NCBI GenBank assembly: GCA_965603395.1
Contig: CBFDCV010000020.1
Span: 1-15,243, forward strand
Direction of reading: 5' to 3'
DNA: 15,243 nt
Source of the DNA: CAYSWS01 sp965603395
GTDB lineage: Bacteria > Patescibacteriota > WWE3 > UBA101185 > UBA10185
Part shown: positions 14,711 through 15,243 of the stretch, piece by piece
Position numbering within the stretch: the stretch's first letter is position 1
Layout of the letters: each line of letters starts with the position of its first letter
Notes under the pieces: generated by a model
What the model was told of the DNA's origin: nothing
The model's input: the letters and a program-made list of their open reading frames with translations, nothing else
Database searches by the model: none
Translations under genes and position numbers: made by a program

Positions 14711-15243
14711 ATGTTTAAAGCTGTCGAAAAGATTGATGGCAAGTTTGAAGATTTCCAACCCAATAAAATAACTGAAAGCATTTTTTTAGCTGCTCAAAAT
14801 GTTGGTGGTACAGATAAAGAATTAGCCTTAGAGTTGGGCAAACAAGTACTAAGCATTCTGGGTGGAAAGTTTAATAAAGATGATGTAATAGTGACGGCGG
14901 ACATTGGTAATTTGGTAGAAAGGGTATTAATCGAAAACGGTCACGCCAGCACAGCCAAGGCCTTTATAATTTATCGGGAAAATAAAAAGCACGCCCATCA
15001 GGATTTGGACTCTTTGGGTGTTGAAGATGATCTAGGGCTTCCGTACAACACACTCTATATACTTAAGCAAAGGTATCTAAAACGGACCAAAAAAGGGGAG
15101 ATAATAGAAACTCCCTTGGGCATGATAGAGAGAGTTGCCAGTTTCTTATCTTCAGTAGAAAAAGGTAAGAAAAATCAACAAAAATGGTACCAAGAGTTTA
15201 AAAAGATAATGTCCCCTCTTGATTTTCTACCGGGATCCAGAAC
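14711..15243 (+). CDS. ATP-cone ribonucleotide reductase, probably class II (N-terminal part; 3' end outside window)
   Basis: The frame is open to the right edge; 177 residues are visible. Residues ~1-95 form an ATP-cone, the ATP/dATP-sensing activity switch of ribonucleotide reductases: AVEKIDGKFEDFQPNKITE, then a helical part ending IENGHASTAKAFIIYRENK. After a short linker the reductase N-terminal domain begins at ~112, reading YNTLYILKQRYLKRTKKGE and later KIMSPLDFLPGSR. That matches the conserved start of NrdJ-type large subunits (LxxLKxRYLxKDxxGxxxET, then FLPxSxT). The catalytic cysteines lie beyond the window, so class II is inferred from this N-terminal resemblance and from the neighbour. 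A class I NrdA or class III NrdD is less likely. A Shine-Dalgarno site precedes it; the gap to nrdJ is 12 bases. Confidence 0.82.
   Translation, partial: MFKAVEKIDGKFEDFQPNKITESIFLAAQNVGGTDKELALELGKQVLSILGGKFNKDDVIVTADIGNLVERVLIENGHASTAKAFIIYRENKKHAHQDLDSLGVEDDLGLPYNTLYILKQRYLKRTKKGEIIETPLGMIERVASFLSSVEKGKKNQQKWYQEFKKIMSPLDFLPGSR

Overview
The window is AT-rich bacterial chromosome, and every recognisable gene is a housekeeping gene: nucleotide excision repair, peptidoglycan synthesis and cell division, protein export, and deoxynucleotide synthesis. Several traits fit the candidate phyla radiation (Patescibacteria; something like Katanobacteria/WWE3 or Microgenomates is my guess, not a demonstration). 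These are a UvrC without its C-terminal helix-hairpin-helix tail, a compressed division cluster, two consecutive B12-type ribonucleotide reductases, very short gene gaps, and -10-like boxes sitting directly against start codons. TGA acts as a true stop in secG and in the first reductase, so the TGA=Gly code of Gracilibacteria and Absconditabacteria does not apply.

Layout: (1) 1-1283, the 3' part of uvrA on the plus strand. (2) 1144-3033, minus strand, a secreted transglutaminase-like protein whose C-terminal membrane anchor is encoded antisense to the last 140 bases of uvrA. (3) A 49-base divergent gap with a -10-like box facing each way, then uvrC (3083-4432) and a small four-helix membrane protein (4440-4853). 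(4) secG, murA, ftsW, murG, ftsQ, ftsA and ftsZ (4856-11971), all on the plus strand with gaps of at most 25 bases or short overlaps. (5) A 252-base AT-rich gap with a terminator-like hairpin. (6) nrdJ (12224-14698), then an ATP-cone reductase gene that runs off the right edge (14711 onward).

How the genes fit together: the murA-like, murG and ftsW products cover the first committed step of peptidoglycan synthesis, the lipid II step, and glycan polymerisation at the septum. FtsQ, FtsA and FtsZ build and anchor the division ring. SecG supports export of envelope proteins, probably including the transglutaminase-like protein. UvrA and UvrC belong to one repair pathway and flank that protein. 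The two reductases supply dNTPs.

I see no mobile element, CRISPR array, tRNA, rRNA or defence system, and no obviously new multigene system. The observations most worth checking are: the MurA homologue has Ile at the Cys115 position and Asp at the Asn23 position; -10-like boxes lie 6-9 nt before many starts, which suggests leaderless transcripts; UvrC lacks its HhH domain; a membrane anchor is encoded antisense to uvrA; and two class II-type reductases lie in tandem.
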